NCBI GenBank assembly: GCA_022578605.1
Contig: MU394150.1
Span: 42,532-106,531 of the forward strand
Length of the DNA stretch: 64,000 bases
Reading direction: 5' to 3'
DNA from: Camillea tinctor
Taxonomy: Eukaryota; Ascomycota; Sordariomycetes; Xylariales; Xylariaceae
Under the pieces are notes generated by a model. That model ran no database searches. It was not told where the DNA came from and saw nothing but the letters and a program-made list of their open reading frames with translations. Positions 11,408-22,124 of the stretch are shown here, piece after piece. The translations under genes were made by a program, and so were the position numbers. The first letter of the stretch is position 1, and the number at the start of each line of letters is the position of its first letter.

Positions 11408-12179
11408 GATCTCAACAAAGTATTGCAAAATGCGGAGGTAAGTAATTAGGACCCGGCGTCAGAATGGTATTGTCAAAGGTGACTTTGTCCCCAACAGAAG
11501 ACAGGTTTGCGGCAACGCCTAATCTAAGATCTTTGTTCTCCACGACAAACCCTTCTCCGCACCATTCCCGATCTTCCCCTCGTCTGTAACATAAGCCCCC
11601 CTCTCCCCCCTTTCTCCCCATTTGCTCCATCGGGTAAGTAAGTAATGGGACGCTCTCCAACTTGAATTGCCGTAGTATAGAGGATATCTCTAACGTGTGG
11701 CAAGGGCATGGGGGTTGACAATAGTGCCTTGATTTAGAACTAAGGGATGCTTGAGATTGTAACGGGTAATTGGATATTATCCGTTGAAATCTATCGACGA
11801 TATCCAGGCACATGTACAGCTGGTATGTAGAATGGACAAGGCCCATATGCTCTCATAATTGGCTTTGGGATTAAAGGCAATGGGATTACAAGGGGCCTAC
11901 AGATAGAGGGCTCTAGATATCAAAGGAGACGTATGAAGAACGTACCGTAAAATGATGGTAAGAACTACGATTTTTAGGTGTAGTTTTTACGGTCTTACAA
12001 TAGATCCAAGTCGCAAAGGCTCAGATAATCTCTGTATTGTGCGTAGCAGAGAATTGCGTGAGGAAAAAGGTCACGTACTGGGTGGTCTTGGCTCTAAGGG
12101 TTATAGTAACTCGAGATTGTATCAGAATATATTCGATACCTATACGTCCATCAGATGGATTTCTTGAACGCCTGCTATT

Positions 12180-12450
12180 GATTTCAAAGAAGAAATAAAG
12201 CCTTATATTGATAGCTAGAGAATAGGTGACTATAGGAAATATCGCTGTCTTAAATATACCCTTTGATCACAATAATCACTTCATTCCATTCGCCACGAAT
12301 AGTTAGCTTGTATTCCTGAAATAGTAACAAATAAATGGGTCATCACACACTCGTCAGAGGAATTTCAAAACAGGAATAACGCCTTAGACTGATAGCCGGA
12401 AAATGAGTGACTATAGGAAACAACGCTGACTTAAATACGCCTTTTGCGTA
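12180..12450. repeat. Diverged ~85-bp direct repeat, two copies
   Basis: Copy one starts near 12180 and copy two near 12359, a 179-base offset. Both contain the identical core GTGACTATAGGAAA, preceded by ATTTCAAA and a GCCTTA...TGATAGC block and followed by CGCTG.CTTAAATA. Many of the differences are C/T or G/A, with copy one the AT-richer. They may be remnants of a transposon end or a duplicated 3' region. Confidence 0.6.
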
Positions 12451-12457
12451 ACTACCA

Positions 12458-12497
12458 TAGTCGGCGTAACCAACGTAGTTGAGGACGACGCCGACTA
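12458..12497. repeat. Perfect 10-bp inverted repeat with 20-base loop
   Basis: TAGTCGGCGT at 12458-12467 is exactly mirrored by ACGCCGACTA at 12488-12497. It lies just downstream of the stop codon at 12562 on the minus strand, so it would fall in the 3' region of that gene's transcript and could form a GC-rich hairpin. Confidence 0.55.
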
Positions 12498-12561
12498 CAT
12501 TAGCGATGGTTACATTCCTCCTTTAGGAATGGTTAATTCGTATGTTCTGTTTGCGACAACC

Positions 12562-14139
12562 CTAGCGCTTTCTCTTCTTGGCTTTACTGGCTGTGCTAGG
12601 CGTTGGCGATTGGTAGGTAGAAGGTTGCCTAGTGCTGGCGCGAGACATTCCAACCGATGGGTCCATGTGGTTGTAATCTCGTTGGACTCGGGGTAGGACT
12701 TTGTTGTGAACAGACCTGTATTGGAGGCACTTTGCTTGCACTGCATCTGTCGCCTCTTTCAGACAAGGAAACAGTTTATTGACACCATAGTCATTTATTA
12801 TCTTGTCGAGCTCGGCAACAGCTGTTTGTCGAGTAAATCCTCCATTTTTCAACTTCTTCCACGTATAATGCCTAAACTGGAGCTTATAATCTTCATTGAA
12901 ACTCCTGGCCTTCGTGCCGATACCTGGTAATTCATCCGTGTCCATAGCCGATTCATCATCATCATCTATAAGACAAGCCCGGTGGACTCGGATGATCATT
13001 ATCTCTCGGGAACAAGCCACTGAAAAGAACCTGACTTTCTCGAAGAAGGTCTTCACGTGCTTTCCATCCATAGAAGTGGTCAGTTGATCACCGCTATCAG
13101 CTTCTCTGAAGAGGCAATACATATTGTGCAAGGATTGACTCGCGGCGTTCAAAATCTGGGCGAACGCAACGTTCAAGCCGTCATCGCCAGGCCTCTTAGC
13201 CTCAACTGCCATGAAATGAAAGGCTCGCATCTGATAAGAATCACCAGTACCCTCGTAGTTCATCACCTCTTTAAATGCATCGGGGAGCATGTTTATGTCG
13301 GGGAAGAAGGCGGCCGTCCGGAATGCTATGGTGATGTCTACTTTTGGCCTCGACAATAACTTTGGTTCATGCTGTTGGCCTGCTGCGGAGGGCATGGGCG
13401 GGCAATTCCAAAGCTTTTCTACAGTGAAATCAAGGATGCGCCTATGGGGATAGAGCAATCGAAATCGGTCTATCAGCGACATCATCAGTGTGCGTTGGAA
13501 GACAAATTCTTGAGAATCTTCTTTGGTCTTGTAAACGTCGGCGTCCCAAAGACGATCCTGAAACATCTCCTCTTCTTGGGCCCCCAGTTCGGACACGGCT
13601 GACAAGTCAAGGGTTAAGGGATCTTCAAGCTCATTCTTAAAGATTACGTTTCGTGCCTGTAGTCCCGTCCTGAATAATGGGGTACCGGAGCTTAACCGTG
13701 CGGCCTTGTCTACCATGATCTCGTTCGGGTCCAATATATTTAGGAGCTCAATTGTGTCTTCGCTCAAAGGAGGGAGGTATCCCACCCTTATATAGTATGT
13801 GTCTTGGGGATCCTCTTCAAGCGAATCGTCGTACTCGTCGTACTCGTCGTATTGGTGAAGCCTGTAGGATGCTTCTTCATTACTGTTGACTCCTTGGTTG
13901 TCTGAGATATGCTCTTGCGATGTTGTTTCTATAGTCTCACGTGGCTGTTCGTAGTGATGTGGTCTTCTGTAGGGCTGAATAGAGGCGGATTTAGCCTTTT
14001 CTTTCTGAGCTCTCAAGGCCTTTCTGTCGTTTCGAAGAATCTTTTCCGGATCATCAGTGTGAAGCGCCTTGTCGGATGTTGCTCTGGACGAGGCTCTAGT
14101 ATTCACATTACGGGTGGCCCGTACACTTCGATCCGTCAT
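12562..14139 (-). CDS. Unknown fungal protein with PD-(D/E)XK-like core (DUF7924-type)
   Basis: One uninterrupted frame of 525 codons with an ATG at 14139. Residues 1-120 are hydrophilic and disordered, with a basic stretch (30-60) and an acidic DEYDEYDD run near 98-105. Residues 170-480 look globular. Within them KVDITIAF (266-273) is followed by HFMAVEAKR (308-316), giving Asp268 ... Glu313-x-Lys315, the spacing and order of a PD-(D/E)XK nuclease-fold core; FEKVRFFSVACS (366-377) and FRHYTWKKLKNGG (422-434) follow. The tail (490-525) is Ser/Thr-rich and ends KAKKRKR, a plausible nuclear signal. I associate this pattern with a fungal unknown-function family numbered DUF7924, from memory. Such genes are numerous and variable in ascomycetes. 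No catalytic activity is shown. The 3' flank carries diverged repeats, consistent with a mobile neighbourhood. Confidence 0.75.
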   Translation of the reverse strand: MTDRSVRATRNVNTRASSRATSDKALHTDDPEKILRNDRKALRAQKEKAKSASIQPYRRPHHYEQPRETIETTSQEHISDNQGVNSNEEASYRLHQYDEYDEYDDSLEEDPQDTYYIRVGYLPPLSEDTIELLNILDPNEIMVDKAARLSSGTPLFRTGLQARNVIFKNELEDPLTLDLSAVSELGAQEEEMFQDRLWDADVYKTKEDSQEFVFQRTLMMSLIDRFRLLYPHRRILDFTVEKLWNCPPMPSAAGQQHEPKLLSRPKVDITIAFRTAAFFPDINMLPDAFKEVMNYEGTGDSYQMRAFHFMAVEAKRPGDDGLNVAFAQILNAASQSLHNMYCLFREADSGDQLTTSMDGKHVKTFFEKVRFFSVACSREIMIIRVHRACLIDDDDESAMDTDELPGIGTKARSFNEDYKLQFRHYTWKKLKNGGFTRQTAVAELDKIINDYGVNKLFPCLKEATDAVQAKCLQYRSVHNKVLPRVQRDYNHMDPSVGMSRASTRQPSTYQSPTPSTASKAKKRKR

Positions 14140-15226
14140 CCTGAAGAAGTTGGAGCAAAGTTTCCAAGCAGGCTGGCGGGGTGTGCTACGCCTTTATGTG
14201 ATCCGTTTAGGACTTGAGCTTGTGGTTCGAAATGTCTACTAGGTAGTCTGATGGCCAAGGGTACGCCACTTCCAATTTTGTTATGTTGGTCGCAGGCCAC
14301 TCTAGAGTAAAGGTTGCAAGTAGCCCCCCTTCTCTCTTCTTTTCGTCTGTAATAGAGGGGAAGAGAAGAAGCTAGAAAGGATGAAAAAAAGGAAAATGAA
14401 AATAAATAAATAAGCTTACTGAAGCAGCCTGGTTTTAGATAGGGGATATGCTAGTCACCGCAGCTTTATAGGTTAGTTCTTGCGTGTTAGTTGTAGAAAA
14501 GTGATTGCCACGGGTTAAAAGTGCCATCGCGAACCTTGGAATTTCTTAGATACCTAATAATAGTAGTCATCTTCCATTCCAGACTAACCTTTTTGTTGGA
14601 TGCAGCACCGAAAATCTTACCAACGTGCCCTTCTTTAAACACCTTGATTGAAAAAGGCATGTAAGTACTAGAAACACAAACCTAACCACATACACCACAC
14701 TAGATGTTAGCAATCAGTTATAAGTCTGTTACAACATCATTGATCCATCTATTTAATGGAGTCACCGAAAAGGGAATAAATGTTGTTTCAACATGTATTT
14801 ATCTCTTTCGTGAGGCCGCTGATCTTAAAAGTGTAACCTATATGTATAAGTCAGGATTATATCCCAGTAGTCACTCATTCTACGGCTAGCTGGTGACGAG
14901 CGCATGTCGGCGAGATTTTAACTTGTTGGTTGGCAAGGTCTAGATCGGAAGGCTACTGGTATCCGAGACATATAATATTATCTCCATCACATGTAATAAT
15001 GAGGCCCTCTTTTATCTTACTTACACATGCACCTGAGTAGTAGGTAGCTAGGTAGCTAGGTAGGTACTTAAGCACTGGTGACTTACACATAACATACCAC
15101 AATAACCATAAAATATTATAACTCATATACATGGGTAAATAGTAACTTTTATTCAAATTTAAAAACAATACAAGTATAAAAAGTAAACTGATAGCGATTC
15201 CATATATTCTCAAGGGGGAGTCCGTT
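14140..15226. other. Intergenic, no gene seen
   Basis: About 1.1 kb with a short tandem of TAGGTAGC near 15036-15066 and AT-rich flanks. Frames are short and unconvincing. Confidence 0.55.
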
Positions 15227-16162
15227 CTACTGGTAACTCACGACCTCAAGATTGCGGACCGAATACTCAACATCTAATGCGACTGTTAGTACGACAAGAA
15301 AAGCTGGAGCATGGAGGAGAGAGAGAGAGGGGGGGGGGGAGGCAAAAAAAAGGAAGGAAAAAAAACAATATTGCGGCTGCTTACTTGAGTCGGGTCCTGG
15401 GGATCCCGAGGAGCCCTCCATCTGTAGGTTGATGATCCTGGGAAAAAGGGGAAAGAAAACCTCTAGTCAGTACGGAATAACGCCAGTTTTTGCAGGTGCA
15501 GCTTACAAGTATAAGCCAGCGTTGATGTAGTTCTTGCCGTATTGAGTCGTCTGCTCCACGCCATCCATATAGAACTTGACCCTCACGGTGCTGCCGTCCT
15601 CGTCCCTCAGCTCGGCCTTGATCATGTGCCAATCGCCGGAGTTGGGGTATGCGACGTCGTGGGCAGCCACCTCGCTGCTCGTGTTGAAGGTATTGAAGCT
15701 GATGTCGCCGCTGCCCTTCCACTCGGCCATGTCGATCTCGGGGGGCCAGCCGCTCACTGCGGTGAGCCAGAACGCCGGCCAGGTCCCCTTGGTGGTCGTA
15801 GCCTTGAACTCGCCTGTGAAGTCGAAACCTCCACCCTTGGCCACGGCGAAGGTCTGCTTGGCGTGGATGGCGCCCGAGAGATAGTGGATCTGGTACTCGA
15901 CCCCGCCGTTGGTGGCGGGTGGCTGCCCCGAGACAGGGGTCGCCGTGAGGGTCAGGACGCCATCCGAGACACTGACCTGGCTGGCGTTCATCCTAGCGCC
16001 GCCGTTGTGATCGGTGCCCCAAGGGTAGAGGTCATCCCAGTAGGTATCGAACTCCGTGAATGAGGTGGTGGGGATCAGAGTCTTGGTAGCGGTTTGGCGC
16101 TTGGCGTTCGGAACCGCGGAGGCAAGCAACGGCCAGGCGGCCAACAGCAAAGCAGAGCGCAT
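15227..16162 (-). CDS. Secreted glycoside hydrolase family 16 endo-beta-glucanase
   Basis: Exons 16162-15507, 15437-15385 and 15273-15227 encode 251 residues, with introns of 69 and 111 bp. The second intron holds long C/T and G tracts and ends with a TACTAAC branch point and CATTAG acceptor. Residues 1-16 are a signal peptide and a KR dibasic site follows at 21-22. The GH16 active-site block EIDMAE gives Glu142 (nucleophile), Asp144 and Glu147 (acid/base). WPAFWL precedes it, and the C-terminal strand LIINLQMEGSSGSPGP is assembled only after splicing. The family cleaves beta-1,3 or beta-1,3/1,4 glucans, some members galactans; the ExDxxE form fits laminarinase/lichenase-like or fungal secreted branches. 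No CBM or GPI signal is present, so it should be free outside the cell. Confidence 0.9.
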
Positions 16163-18963
16163 CTTTGAGCGGTGGTAGAATCCTTACTCTGTAGGTAATG
16201 GGAAATAATGAGAGTAACGATATATTGTATGCTCGGCGATGAAGAGCTATCGAGCGTGATGAAAAATAACTTTTCTCTTTGAATGAACGGTCGATGTGGT
16301 TTTATACTTGAGCGTTTCCCCAGACTTTCGGGTGATTCTGATCTGCATTATGTACAGCCCAGTGGAGCGCATCAATCACCTTACTGGGTTCTCATTAAAA
16401 TGTACATACGATGCCACCCTACCCAGGGCTCTTCTTCGCCATGGAGTCCCCGTCTCTGGGTAGCATGAGGCCCGTGTGAGGCCGGGGCAAAGCCCGTATT
16501 CAATGCGAAACCCCCCGGGATGCTGTCGCAAGTAAACGCGAATTCTCAGGCCACCAATGAGGTGGGCAGATTCACGTTTACATCAAAGGGGCGATCCCAC
16601 CGCGAATACGACCAGCTGTGGTTTAGAACTTAAAGCTTTACGGCACTTGATAATATGAGCGTAACCCGAATTAGAACCTCCCTACCACGTCTCACTATCG
16701 ATCACCCACTCCGTATCTACCGATCTGATAGCAGAAATGGCATCTGGGACTACGTCATCTATTAAGGGGACTATGGATCGTTCATCAGCGATGCAAGTCA
16801 GAGCACCGACAGGCTTCTCCCCGATACGCTCGCTACTAACACAATAGGAAGCTGAATGCTGAATGGGAATCTGGGGATGGTTTTATATTATTATTCCGTT
16901 AAGAAGGATCATGAGCCCGAGATGCGCTGTGGGTTGGTACAGCTGGACATTGGTGCGGCTCTACAGGAATCACTGCATAGCAAATGACACCGACACTTTT
17001 AATACATCAGCTCAAATACTCCGAGCCTGCTGCACACAGCCTCAGCTATAGATTTGCTTGAGTGCATATCATGGGAAAGATCTCCCAGCTTGCCCATCCA
17101 TGAAGCATGGGAAACCAAGCACCTACTTCTCTAGCCCCCCATCCTTCATATATGGATATGGCCAGGTCAGGTCAGGTCAGGTGGATAGAGAAGCATAGGG
17201 TTCAATAGCTATTGAGAATATGTCTGGGTACAGTTCCTCAACTGTTCTGGTATTGTCAATGCTTGGTGGTGAATGGGATATATTGTCAAGTTTCGGAACG
17301 GATTAGCGAAGCTTTGCGGGAATAACTTCTAGTTGCGCATATAATCATCGGGATATCGATATCCGTTTTCTAGCTCACATTTCCCGATGCTTCAATATAT
17401 CTGTCGTTTTGAAGATAGGCTAGAACACCATGTTCGCCTCATCCCTAGTCCGGAATCACCCCGGTCTGTCTAGCCTGTTTCCCATTCTCGAGCATCACCC
17501 TAGATTCATTTCGAAAGCCTGATAAAACCATGCGATCACGTGAAAATTCGAAATACGAAAGCCCCTTCGTTATAGAAGAAATTAGATATCTGTTATGATG
17601 TATAACTTCTGCGGGGAGAAGCTGTATGTACTGTTGTACAAGGAACTGAAATTGAGGGCATATACATGCTGACACGATACGAATATCAACATATGTAGGC
17701 TATAGATTAGGTTCTTTATTTGCTATTATTATCTCCTATACTTCTGGATCGTGGAGCCCGGTCTTCAGATGCCAACCCTCGACCTTTCACAACACGATTT
17801 GACAATAGTATGTCTAATATAAATTCATTGTATAGAGTATTGACAACAAGAATACATTGTATTTTAGAAACATGATGATTCCTGTCGCTGCATAACACTG
17901 AGGATATATGAAAAAGCTGCAGTTAGCCGCATAATCAACACCATGACAACAAAACGCTGGCCTCACGAGCAAACCGTTAGGCATTGTGACTCGTAGCAAT
18001 CGATCTGTGCGGTATTTTCTAATGTTGTTTCTTAGTATTGTAACGGATAATCACCCAAGCCTTGTCCCAACCTATTAGATATTTCTTTGTGTGCACTCGA
18101 GGATAATATGGACCAGATCTTGATAAAGCTATTAGCATTATTTATAGAAATCATGTCCCATTTTCTATCACTTAAGCTTTACATGATCTTGATGCGTACA
18201 TTGGTCCTGCTCAACATAGCTAAATTCATTATTGCTTAGACCATGTGATTTAGGCTGTGATACGTCTCTGCTTCCTATCCTTTTTCTTCTCCCCGGGATT
18301 CAAACGGAGAAGAGGCATGAGGTAACGTGAAGCGAGGCGTGACAGGCACCTTTATTATGCGGAACTCGAAATGCCGAGCCGGCTCCCGCTGTGCAACTCG
18401 ATGCAAGATGCCTTAGCGCGTGCAATGTGCATCTTCTAGCTGCACTAAGAGGCATCATTGGACTAGACATGCTTCATGTATGTGACGTCTATGCAGGGCT
18501 CCTCGATAGTGCACTACACAGTAGCTTAAGTTGTTGGCTCGGCTTGGTGTTGAAAAATACTGAAAAGGGGGGAGAGGTGAGGAGAATATGAGCTAGGTTA
18601 GAGCGTTGGGAGGTGACGCTGATATAGAGAGAGAGGTATTGTAATCCATTCACCTTCAAGACAACGACCCCTCCCCCACCTGAGGCAAGTCACTCGTAGT
18701 GTGTTGGTATGACGTGTTGGAGGGGGCTATTCCTATAAAGTCAACTCACAATAGGAGCATGCTATTGTTTATTGTTTGCCAGTTTTGTTCTTCTTCTTCT
18801 TCTTCTCTTTTCTTCTCAGCGCACATACTCCTAAAATCTTTTGAGATTCGCCTAAACTAGCACACTATTTTTGCTGCTCAACAACCTCTGCATCTATCAT
18901 TCATATAAGCTTTCAACAATAGCTAAAAAAACCCGTACCTTGGTTTTGACCTTTGCTTTCCCT
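16163..18963. other. Long gene-poor spacer
   Basis: About 2.8 kb with no supported gene. It holds a perfect 14-bp palindrome GGATATCGATATCC at 17351-17364, a short GGTCA tandem near 17165-17180 and a pyrimidine block of TTC repeats at 18787-18818, just before the next gene, which looks like a fungal core promoter or a 5'-leader intron end. A moderately GC-rich patch near 16430-16620 has no coherent frame and could be an eroded gene. Confidence 0.5.
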
Positions 18964-19437
18964 ATGGGTAAGAAGAAGATACCGACCGAGCGGTTCCAGG
19001 AGCTGCAACAACAGTACGAACAGTTGTGCATGGTCCTAAACTTCACCGATGAGACGAAACATCACGTGCACCATATACTCAACAGCGAGTTCGTCAAGCC
19101 TTTCTTCAGAGAGTATCGACGGGACTATCTCGAAAAGGCCGAAGTTATCGACAACGCTGACTGCGAGGAGCTAGTCATGTGGTGCAGCTCCAAAGGGGCC
19201 TTCATGAAAGGCGAATATGCTAGTCAGAAGATGCCGGATAAGAAGAACTGGTCGGTTCTCGATCATGCAGCCAGATTTCTCGTCCGTGTTTTGAGTTTTA
19301 GCTGGACACATGGAGGCGAATGGAGTCACGGAACGTTCGATCCCGACCACAGTGATTGTGAGCTCGAGATATTCCAGGTCTGGTCGATTTTGCGGTACTT
19401 TCAAGCAGAATGGGAGGCAGAACATCTGGAGTTTTGA
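18964..19437 (+). CDS. Unknown protein, 157 residues
   Basis: A single-exon frame starting at the ATG at 18964 (MGKKKIPTERFQEL) and ending with TGA at 19435. The frame is open further upstream but has no ATG there. The protein is soluble and looks helical: a charged N-terminal segment, KHHVHHILNSEFVKPFFREYRRDYLEKAEV in the middle, and an aromatic C-terminal third with FLVRVLSFSWTHGGEW and WSILRYFQAEWEAEHLEF. I see no signal peptide, membrane segment or known motif. The balanced composition and a pyrimidine-rich promoter block 150 bases upstream support a real gene. Function unknown. Confidence 0.6.
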   Translation: MGKKKIPTERFQELQQQYEQLCMVLNFTDETKHHVHHILNSEFVKPFFREYRRDYLEKAEVIDNADCEELVMWCSSKGAFMKGEYASQKMPDKKNWSVLDHAARFLVRVLSFSWTHGGEWSHGTFDPDHSDCELEIFQVWSILRYFQAEWEAEHLEF

Positions 19438-20788
19438 GACGAACCTCTTGTGCCTGTCTATTGTTGACGCACATACGATGGCGGGCCATTTCTATAGTGG
19501 AATCATGATCATGATTAAGGGAAGATGGTGGCTGGAAGTACTGGGTTGTCTTTTTCTCGATACCGTATTTGAGAGGCTTGGTGATATGTCCTAAGGGTCT
19601 AACGTAGGATGGGGAGTTAAGATGCGAAAAAGCTAGCCACTTACAAGTTATATTACCAGTTACTACCTCGGCCGACAGCCACGAATACAAGGACGGGAAT
19701 GGCAGATGCATAGGTTACCTATAATTGCCCACAATGAGATACGACTAGTTACACCTTTGTGAGTGTACGAAATCCATACAGAAAACCTACCTAAACAATA
19801 ATAAAAGTACCCCTCTGGTAGGTACCCCGTGAACAAAAAATCATACACAACACGTGTAAAATATCCTTTATGCTACCTCCTTGATTATATAAACTCCCAC
19901 TTTGCGTGCCACATCTAAGCAGGGAGGAAATAGCTGTATTATAGCGCAGCTATATGTGTTTTACTAAACCGGGAGCCACGAACGGAGAGAGTATATTAAC
20001 CTAAATATGAACCAGTCCGATGAAATCCTTACTCGAGTGTATCATCACAAGAGATCTCTTTTGCAAATGAAATCTCCCTAATAGACACAGCGTGACGGTG
20101 TCAGCTGTGTCATTATCTCGCCAATGTGGCCTGCTCTTTTTAGGTCGACTTATACTGTCCGCTTTGCAAAATGATATAACCTAAGTACTAAGTTACTAGG
20201 AGATTCAAACCTCCATATAAACCTACGCCGCTGTATATAGTTTTCAACTTCAACGTGTGAGATAGGGAGCTAGTCTTACGGGTCTAAGTGTTTCTGAATA
20301 ACTTCTCGATTTGTATTTGTCCCTCGATGATTTGTAGTATTGAGTAAAGGATAAGCCCCAGCTAACCCTGAGCAAAACACATGGGACCTCACGCGATCAG
20401 CGAATGTGCAGCAGTTCTTAATGAAGGACGAAAATTAGTAAATTATTTCTGATTTTGTTTTATTTTAATATTCTACCTGAGATGGTGACAGCCAAAGACA
20501 AAGAATAATGGATGTATTACTTACCAATAGATCGGACAAGCCGTCATGTGGTATTTGAGACTCGGAGAGTATGTATGGCCATCTTACGCCGTAATCATGC
20601 GACTTTTCAAGCGAAACAAAAGACAAATACATAATTGTGACCGGAACGTGACAAACAAGACGCCGAAGGGGGAAGTCTTTGGGAAAAATAAAACAGGAAA
20701 AAGGGCTAGTGACACGGCCGTCGAAAAATCGGTCAGTCAGTCAGTCAGTCCTCTCAATTCGAAACCCACTCATCCTCCTTATGCCCAT
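19438..20788. other. Intergenic, no gene seen
   Basis: About 1.35 kb of AT-rich DNA separating two genes that converge. It contains a short CAGT tandem at about 20730-20750 and nothing else I can name. Confidence 0.55.
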
Positions 20789-21244
20789 CTAATCTCTACC
20801 GAAGAGGAGATCTAGAGCCAAATCGTGCCAGTTGTACCACGGTGGAATACTCGGCATTTCATTAAACGGGTCGTTTGCTCTGATGTATTCTTCGGCCACC
20901 ACGCCCATACCGGCGAAATCGAAGGTAGCGTCGAAATACTCCCGGAGAACCTCGACGAGTTCGACAAGTCTATCGTCGCTAATGCATGGGATGCGCGAAC
21001 CAGCAATGATCGCGCATTTTGATCCTGGACACAGGTCGCGTATCACGTGGGTTGAAAAGCTAAAGCACCCTTCGTGAGGCGAGGCGCAAGAAATTAGCTC
21101 GCCGGGGGACGAATATGAAAGCGGCAACGACGACGACGACGACGACAAAGAGCACGAGGAGAAGGGGGAAGGAGGGGAGAAGGTCCCAGGGGTCGGGCGA
21201 GAGCAGTGACACAAGGTATAGTAAGTTATAGGTAGGTAACACAT
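20789..21244 (-). CDS. Unknown Cys-containing protein, 151 residues
   Basis: Single-exon frame from ATG 21244 to TAG 20789. It starts MCYLPITYYTLCHC and keeps further cysteines in CASPHEGC and DLCPGSKC, with a Ser-rich stretch between. The C-terminal third is acidic and helical (DDRLVELVEVLREYFDATFDF) and ends with IPPWYNWHDLALDLLFGRD. Short proteins opening with an MC-x-aromatic motif and paired cysteines are common unknowns in filamentous fungi and may bind metal; that is inference. The frame is open upstream of this ATG to another ATG at about 21298, but the added residues are Thr-rich and uninformative, so the downstream start is preferred. No signal peptide. Confidence 0.55.
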   Translation of the reverse strand: MCYLPITYYTLCHCSRPTPGTFSPPSPFSSCSLSSSSSSLPLSYSSPGELISCASPHEGCFSFSTHVIRDLCPGSKCAIIAGSRIPCISDDRLVELVEVLREYFDATFDFAGMGVVAEEYIRANDPFNEMPSIPPWYNWHDLALDLLFGRD

Positions 21245-22124
21245 CTTAACGATGGTGGCAGTTGTGGTAGTGATGATAGTGAAGTCTCTTGTGAACAACT
21301 GTGAAGTAAACTTTTTCGAGATATCGTCTTCGCGTGTCCCCGACGGTGCCGCGCGAATGGAATCCGGTGGTGATGCAGCAGCAGGAAGAACGACTTTCCC
21401 GATCTCGGCCTTAAACGTGGCACATATTTATATAGAGGAGCGCCAGGTGAAGTTGCTACTGCCGTTGAGAGAAACAAAACGTTCTGTGTGTTTCAATACA
21501 AAGTGAGTTGTTCAGGAACACACAAGGAATTGTCTGGGCGAACAACCGAGAAACAGAGAGAGAATAAAAGCGAGAAATAAAGAAATAAAGAAAGGAGGTG
21601 TCGGAGGCACACAACGCAACACGACTGGCGGGTCATAATAAGTATGCGATCACAGAGATGGAAAAAAAAAAGAAAAAAAGAAAAGACAAAGGCTAGGGAG
21701 AAGCCCTAAAGAACAATTTGATTCTTATTGTTGTTATGTGAAGAGGACAAAGCGACGTTGGGCATACATCTCACATGACTTGTTTCTAGACGAGAGGGTG
21801 ACCTGACTCTCTCAAATCATCCTTGAGGGCTGTGCTGGACTTGAATTAATGTTGGAATCTAGCACACCCTTGTCTGAGTAGCAGGTTAGGTTAGATGGAT
21901 CATGCGAGAAAGAGAAGAGCCACAACCTGTTAGACAAAGAGATACGTATAAAGGCATTTAATGAATAATAGTATTTCCCTCCTTTATACAACAATGCGCT
22001 ATTCTGCTTTTCTCTATATTTATATTTAGGTATCCCTTTTTTTTAATCATCCCTGGACATTACAATTAATTGATTCCAATCCTTCCTTATAATGATGCTG
22101 TCGTCAATTACACCTCAGCAATAA
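21245..22124. other. Intergenic, no gene seen
   Basis: About 880 bases between the 5' end of one minus-strand gene and the 3' end of the next. It contains A-rich and GA-rich patches near 21550-21600 and 21660-21690 and no convincing frame. Confidence 0.55.

Larger units (their letters stand above)
11408..12561. other. Intergenic region with a diverged direct repeat and a small inverted repeat
   Basis: About 1.15 kb between the permease start and the 3' end of the next gene. It contains a diverged ~85-bp direct repeat and a 10-bp perfect inverted repeat, listed separately. Open frames here are short and carry low-complexity or unremarkable sequence; I see no gene. Confidence 0.55.
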
